Assembly (NCBI GenBank): GCA_001600355.1
Contig: BCJU01000001.1
Span: 4,526,013-4,590,012, forward strand
Direction: 5' to 3'
DNA: 64,000 nucleotides
DNA from: Meira nashicola
Lineage: Eukaryota; Basidiomycota; Exobasidiomycetes; Exobasidiales; Brachybasidiaceae
Shown: positions 59,570 through 64,000 of the stretch, in pieces
Layout: the number at the start of each line of letters is the position of its first letter
How positions within the stretch are numbered: position 1 is the stretch's first letter
Made by a program: the position numbers and the translations under genes
The notes under the pieces: generated by a model
The model's input: the letters and a program-made list of their open reading frames with translations, nothing else
What the model was told of the DNA's origin: nothing
Databases searched by the model: none

Positions 59570-61222
59570 TTAAGCTCTTGGTTTGAATTTTACAGAATAA
59601 GGGTTTTCGATAGGATGTGTAACACTGTCTGCGTAAATAGGAGGATTATTCCTTAAAGCTTTATCATCATAAACGATATCAAAGTATTTCGTAATTTCTG
59701 CAATTGCTGCCATTCCTTCAAATGTTGCCAAAGTTTGACCAAGACAAACACGTGGACCTGCATTAAAAGCATGAAAGAATGATTGTGGAAATTGTTTAAC
59801 TTGCATTTCACCACTTCCATCTGTTTTTAACTCTAAAAACCTTTCTGGTTTATATTCTTTACAATCTTCACCCCAAATTTCAGGCATTCTTGCCATTGCC
59901 CAATCACTCCATAAAACACTTTCGCCTGCTTTTACTGGAATATCGGGTAAATCACGTTTGTTTCCTGAGAGAGGAACACTTTCTCCTGCATAAGGTCGAA
60001 TGATTGTATCCTTTACCGCTAAACGAGCATTCTTTGGAACGGCAGGATTTAAACGAATTGCTTCATAAAATGCAGCATGTAAATAAGGTAAATTACGTAA
60101 ATCATCATAACCTAATTTACGATCACCAAGCTTTTCCTTTACTTCTTTTCTAATTTTATCAACAACTTCAGGATGTTGCCAAAAACGATAAAATGCCCAT
60201 GCTAAAGATTGTGCAGTTGTATCACGACCGGCAATCAAGAAATTTAAAACGATTGGTAATAATTCTTCACGAGTTAAACCCATTTCCATGAATAATTGTA
60301 AAAGATCTTTACCTTGTTTACTGTCAACCGCACCTTTTGCTTCTCCTGATTCTTGTGCTGCTAAACGTAAATCGATAATACGATAACAATATTTCTTTAA
60401 AATTTTAATATTTTTACGCATTGTGAAACCTTGCATGTTGAATAATTCTAACCAAAGAGGTAAAGGATCAAAAAATCTATTATCTGCCACCAGTTGAGCA
60501 CTATCAAATGCATCTGCGAATTCGTTTCGAGTTTTAAGTCCTTCAACCGAATCAGGTAAACAATTTAAATCTGCACTGAATGCCATAGTACTGAAAGTTG
60601 AAAGAGTGAATCTGAAAAAGACATCACAAATATTGATTGACTTGTTTTGTTTTGCTGCATCAGAACAGAGATCGTTCACAATATCCAAATCTTTATGAAT
60701 CGTTTCTTGAACGTAAGTTTTAAAATTTCCAACGCTAAAAATATGTGAAGCCATCTTTCTTTGACGTTTCCAAACATCTCCATCTGCAACAAAGATACCA
60801 TGACTTCCTAAAAGATCTTCGAATGCACGTAAAAATGGTCCACCTTTTATAAAATTTTCAAATTCTGTCTTTTGACAAAAATGAATATATTCCGGTCTGT
60901 TGATAACTATTGCTCTTTTACCTAAAATTGGAAATGTTGCCGTAATTGGTTGACCACCTTTTCCATCTTTTTCTTGAACACGTAAAACTTCATGTAATGA
61001 TTTACGTTGTTTAAGATAAATACGTAAAGCAAAAAATGTATTACCAATTAATGGAAAAGTAGGTTTAATTGTTTTGATTTCTTTACGTGCATGCGTTCCA
61101 ATCAAACGATCAGGATAAGCAATGCATAATGCAATAAAGATTAATCCAATCGATGCTGGAATAAAAAGAGGATTATTAATTATGTCCGAATCGATAGAAG
61201 TTTGAAAGATTGAGGATGTCAT
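59570..61222 (-). CDS. Cytochrome P450, CYP52/CYP63-like
   Basis: 550 residues, intronless. An N-terminal membrane anchor (PLFIPASIGLIFIALCIAYP) suggests the ER. P450 landmarks: I-helix AGRDTTAQS, K-helix EAIR, PERF, and the heme loop FNAGPRVCLGQ with Cys493. The WSDWAMARMPEIWGED segment and the loop FHAFNAGPR are typical of the fungal CYP52/CYP63 group, which hydroxylates fatty acids and alkanes at the terminal carbon. That assignment is from pattern alone, so fatty acid hydroxylation is a likely but unproven role. It needs an NADPH-P450 reductase, not seen here. The neighbouring sugar transporter and small secreted protein suggest no cluster. Confidence 0.9.
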   Translation of the reverse strand: MTSSIFQTSIDSDIINNPLFIPASIGLIFIALCIAYPDRLIGTHARKEIKTIKPTFPLIGNTFFALRIYLKQRKSLHEVLRVQEKDGKGGQPITATFPILGKRAIVINRPEYIHFCQKTEFENFIKGGPFLRAFEDLLGSHGIFVADGDVWKRQRKMASHIFSVGNFKTYVQETIHKDLDIVNDLCSDAAKQNKSINICDVFFRFTLSTFSTMAFSADLNCLPDSVEGLKTRNEFADAFDSAQLVADNRFFDPLPLWLELFNMQGFTMRKNIKILKKYCYRIIDLRLAAQESGEAKGAVDSKQGKDLLQLFMEMGLTREELLPIVLNFLIAGRDTTAQSLAWAFYRFWQHPEVVDKIRKEVKEKLGDRKLGYDDLRNLPYLHAAFYEAIRLNPAVPKNARLAVKDTIIRPYAGESVPLSGNKRDLPDIPVKAGESVLWSDWAMARMPEIWGEDCKEYKPERFLELKTDGSGEMQVKQFPQSFFHAFNAGPRVCLGQTLATFEGMAAIAEITKYFDIVYDDKALRNNPPIYADSVTHPIENPYSVKFKPRA

Positions 61223-62279
61223 CTTGATTTGCTAGGAGATGATGTCTGGAGGGAAGAAGATAAAATTTAACTTCATGTATACTTTTTATATACTCACCCT
61301 CCCCTTCGGTCAAGAAAAAGAAAGCAAGTTCGGGCATAAGAAAGTGTGAATTTTGCATTCAAATCTTGCCATTCCCACGCTTGGCTAGTATGATATACGC
61401 TAACTATGTCATCGAACTAAAAAATCCTGTAATATGTTTGAACCGAATACAGTTCTGACGACGCAACCTCCGCAAGAAGAAAAAAAAATCAAGAAATTTA
61501 GTGCAATTCTCCCCAACGCCGAGCTTTGACTCGGTCAGCGGGGTAGATTCTTTTTCTTCATTTAGGCAGTGTGCCAATAACAGTTTCTTCGCTGGCCTGG
61601 CACCCTACCACACATCGCGTCGTGCAGTGCAGTGCAGCCGAACCAGCAAGATTTGACATTCACTCTCTCTCCCTCTTGCCTCTTTGAACTTTGATTCTCC
61701 CCGAGGAACGTTCGGTCATCGGTGTACGTAGTATACATGCTATAAACCTATGTATGTACATACATACAATATCAAATCTGGATCCAGAAAGTTTGAAAAA
61801 AGATAAGAATATATTTCGGCAACTCTTGTATATCTCTAATGCCTCGGCGAAAGATTGATCTTCGTGAATCTTCTTCTGTGCCTGACCGAAGAACTATGAA
61901 TAAAAGAATGTGAAAACTCAAAATGATATGTTCAGTTAAAGAATACCCTGAGCAACAATTCCACCTCTTACGGCCGAAAGATGATCACTCTACTCTCTCT
62001 TATACAAAGCACATAACAAAGATGGGGGAACATTTTTTTTTATTCTGGGATGAAATATGAAATGAATCATGAAAACAAGTTTGTACGCATAAAACTGAAT
62101 TCACGTATAGTCATTTTGCACAGCTCCAAACATGTCATTCCCACCCCATACTAGAGGACAATCGGGGCAAAAGATTGATGTGTGCGGTGCATGTTTGCAT
62201 AGAACATTGCAACAAATAAGGTGATTAAGATAATGTTTTGAATGAAAATATTTTTGTCTTGCAAACCCGTATTGTGAAT
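61223..62279. other. Intergenic region between P450 and the basic secreted protein gene
   Basis: No gene. Short tandem-like words are present: GTGCAGTGCAGTGCAGC near 61622 and TATGTACATACATAC near 61752. Confidence 0.55.
61285..61292 (-). promoter_or_regulatory. TATA box of the P450 gene
   Basis: TATATAAA on the minus strand, 63 bp before the ATG at 61222. Confidence 0.5.
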
Positions 62280-62825
62280 ATGATATTTCTCCATCTTTTT
62301 ATATTCTTCCTTGTAAGCATTCAATTCTTTATCAACAAGACTTCTGGTTTTATCAGCGAAGAGGATGAAAAATGGCTATCATCAGTCATTCTAGACAGTC
62401 CAGAAAGGACACAAAACCAAATTCAACCAGAATCTATTTACAAGATTCCTTCGATCGAAAATGATCAACAGCAAGATTCGACAAAAAAAAAGCGAAAGAA
62501 GTCAAACAAAATAACAGAGGAAAGTCTTGAAAGAAGGAGGTTGCTAGCGAGAATATATAAAAAACGTAAAAAAGAAGAAAGTGTAGAATCTCTTGAAGCA
62601 TTTAAAGCAAAACAAAAAGAATATAGAAGGAAGTATTTATCAAAAATTCGAAACAATCCTACTAAAATTGAAAAATTTAAAGAAAGTCAAAGAATTGCTA
62701 CTCAAAAAAGTTATGTTAAGAAGAAAAAACAAGATCCTGAGGGATTTACTGATTATCTGAGGAAGAAAAATCAACGTGCTCGTAGCAAGAAAAAACTACA
62801 AAAGAGAACCAAAGACATCAATTGA
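62280..62825 (+). CDS. Secreted, highly basic hypothetical protein
   Basis: 181 residues from the ATG at 62280; the longer frame starts with TTG. The N terminus (MIFLHLFIFFLVSIQFFIN) is a signal peptide. After an acidic stretch (SEEDEKWLSS) the protein becomes extremely Lys/Arg-rich, with KKKRKK, KKRKKEE, YRRKYLSK and KKKKQ clusters, and is probably helical. There are no cysteines. The basic clusters resemble nuclear localisation signals, so a secreted protein acting in another cell is one idea; a secreted nucleic-acid or polyanion binder is another. A bZIP-like basic region is an alternative reading if the hydrophobic start is not cleaved. No family is recognised. Confidence 0.5.
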   Translation: MIFLHLFIFFLVSIQFFINKTSGFISEEDEKWLSSVILDSPERTQNQIQPESIYKIPSIENDQQQDSTKKKRKKSNKITEESLERRRLLARIYKKRKKEESVESLEAFKAKQKEYRRKYLSKIRNNPTKIEKFKESQRIATQKSYVKKKKQDPEGFTDYLRKKNQRARSKKKLQKRTKDIN

Positions 62826-62954
62826 CCAATCGAATATTCAAATCAAAGCCGTTCCTACCTCGGATGTTACGCAGTTTTCATACACAACCCGAAAGCTTGA
62901 ATTTATCTAAAGATCCAGCAAGACTTTCAAAATTGTTGCAAGGTAATGAAATGA

Positions 62955-62972
62955 TATATAAAGAGTGATAAT
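62955..62972 (+). repeat. 18-bp direct repeat, copy B
   Basis: Second copy of the TATA-containing 18-mer, here in the 3' spacer between two convergent genes where no plus-strand gene follows. Confidence 0.5.
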
Positions 62973-63007
62973 ACAGAATTTTCTCAAAGTGTGGCATGCT
63001 GATCCCC

Positions 63008-64000
63008 TCAAAGTATGCCATGCAATTCCTCAACAAATGCACTGAAATCTTGTTGTCGAACTTCAACAGCGCTTGATTCGAATTGATCATGTTTAGTTCG
63101 TGCATGCGAAGCTGTAGCAGCTTCTTGGAAATGCAAACCGAAATAATTACGAACAACATTACCATATTGCATACTTGCATTGATACCAACAACGGTATAT
63201 CGATCTCTTGCTTCATCTAAAGCTGCTAGGACAAACGGCAAAGACACTGACGACTTTTCATCCCCTTCTTCTCCATCTTCGCCTCCTTTTCTTCTTTTTC
63301 GCTTTTGACTTTGTTGTTGTTCAACAATATCACGTAGAGCATCTACCAACCAAAATCCAAGACGAGATAAAAGTTGTACATTTGTAAATAATCGCATATC
63401 CGGTCCATCCTTTAAAATTACTAAACGGAAATTACGCAACGTTCTAATCATTTGCTTTTCAATAATAAAAACACCTTGTTTGATCACCATATCGTGAAGC
63501 GCTTTTGATAAGCTTAGACTTGCACGTAAGAGACGAACATTTTCAGTTTTTCGACTATCGAGAGCATTATATGCAGTGAAGAAGTTTTGTGACCAATAGG
63601 TATTTGCCTGAGAGGGTACATTGGATTGCGTATTTGAATCTTGTGTTTCATTCACATCCTCAGCGCCAGATGCTGTACGTCCATCTGAATCTTTTGATGA
63701 TCCAGAGACTGGCTTGCATTGCCATATTCTCTTCGTTCCAAACATGTCACTGCCTTGCGTTGCTTCACCCATTGCAGCCGCATATGCACCTCGTAATCCT
63801 CCTACACCTGCTCCCACACCGCCAAATGCTAATCCTGGTGCGTCCACCTCAATACGTATTCCATGTGCAGCACATAGTAAAGCTTCAAGACCATCCACTG
63901 TATCAGCAGCACTCATTGGCGAGCTTCTGAATCCGAATGTGCGCATGAATGAGGGAAAAACACACTCTGTCAAGCCATATTCCGGAGCGATAGATTCAAT
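63008..64000 (-). CDS. CDC45: CDC45 replication factor, 3' part
   Basis: The frame is open to the right edge (IESIAPEYGLTECVF...), so the N-terminal part lies outside; the TTG at 63973 is not a start. About 330 C-terminal residues are visible. CDC45 landmarks: YGLTECVFPSFMRTFGFRSS, SAADTVDGLEALL, SQNFFTAYNAL, IRTLRNFRLVILKDGPD, RLGFWLVDALRD, SLPFVLAALDEARDRYTVVGI and NYFGLHFQEAA. CDC45 binds MCM2-7 and GINS to form the replicative helicase in the nucleus. A lineage-specific acidic/basic insert (QKRKRRKGGEDGEEGDEK) lies before the SLPFVLAALDEA motif. The gene converges on the basic secreted protein gene. Confidence 0.93.
   Translation of the reverse strand: MESIAPEYGLTECVFPSFMRTFGFRSSPMSAADTVDGLEALLCAAHGIRIEVDAPGLAFGGVGAGVGGLRGAYAAAMGEATQGSDMFGTKRIWQCKPVSGSSKDSDGRTASGAEDVNETQDSNTQSNVPSQANTYWSQNFFTAYNALDSRKTENVRLLRASLSLSKALHDMVIKQGVFIIEKQMIRTLRNFRLVILKDGPDMRLFTNVQLLSRLGFWLVDALRDIVEQQQSQKRKRRKGGEDGEEGDEKSSVSLPFVLAALDEARDRYTVVGINASMQYGNVVRNYFGLHFQEAATASHARTKHDQFESSAVEVRQQDFSAFVEELHGIL

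Noticed and set aside
1..64000. tRNA, rRNA, CRISPR, transposon or viral sequence
   Set aside because: No T-loop-like GTTCRA with a matching stem, no repeat-spacer array and no transposase, reverse transcriptase or integrase motif was seen while reading; a dedicated scan was not possible.

Overview
This is a fungal nuclear window. Three things show it: split genes with short spliceosomal introns (about 65-90 bp, GT donors, AG acceptors, CTRAY-like branch sites), TATA boxes usually 60-110 bp ahead of start codons, and typical fungal families (group III hybrid histidine kinase with a HAMP array, GT71 mannosyltransferase, NCS2 purine permease, Pho89, S10 carboxypeptidases). Genes are dense and mostly intronless, and the base composition is AT-rich. 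I can say Dikarya with confidence. A basidiomycete would fit, but nothing in the sequence proves a narrower placement. No rRNA, tRNA, transposon, CRISPR array or viral sequence was recognised.

Layout. At 1-6.4 kb: a 5'-truncated acyltransferase, a Ure2-like glutathione S-transferase with a 16-nt exon, a GNAT acetyltransferase and a xanthine/uric-acid permease. At 6.4-25.2 kb: the outstanding feature, eight secreted serine carboxypeptidases of family S10. Seven are intact and one is broken by a stop codon. They are interrupted by a GT71 mannosyltransferase and by a possible tiny secreted peptide with a Kex2-type KR site. At 25-36 kb: a 12-TM transporter, the Na+/phosphate symporter Pho89, a DHA1-type drug/polyamine exporter, a small Cys-rich protein and a GH3 beta-glucosidase. 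At 37-46.4 kb: the HOG-pathway hybrid histidine kinase, the ESCRT-II subunit SNF8 divergent from the snRNP core gene SMD2, and a Ser/Thr-rich single-pass membrane protein. At 47-54 kb: a doubtful Gln-rich reading frame, a secreted nucleoside-hydrolase-like gene with an in-frame stop, a secreted GMC oxidoreductase, a Gfo/Idh/MocA oxidoreductase and a sorbose-reductase-like SDR. At 55-64 kb: an F-box protein, a sugar transporter, a 55-residue secreted protein hidden by its intron, a P450, a secreted lysine-rich protein and the 3' part of CDC45.

How it fits together. Much of the accessory content acts outside the cell or at its surface: carboxypeptidases, beta-glucosidase, GMC oxidase, nucleoside-hydrolase-like protein, small secreted proteins and transporters. 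That suggests a fungus feeding on external peptides, glycosides and purines. Nearly every carboxypeptidase has a CGG-N(1-3)-CCG palindrome within about 375 bp upstream, the kind of site bound by Zn2Cys6 regulators. Such sites also precede several transporter and oxidoreductase genes. A 10-bp word, GAATGTATGC, occurs seven times, always between genes.

Limits. Motif counts were made by eye. Introns were placed by splice consensus and frame continuity without transcript data. Start codons were set to the first sensible ATG, because several longer reading frames begin only with TTG or GTG.
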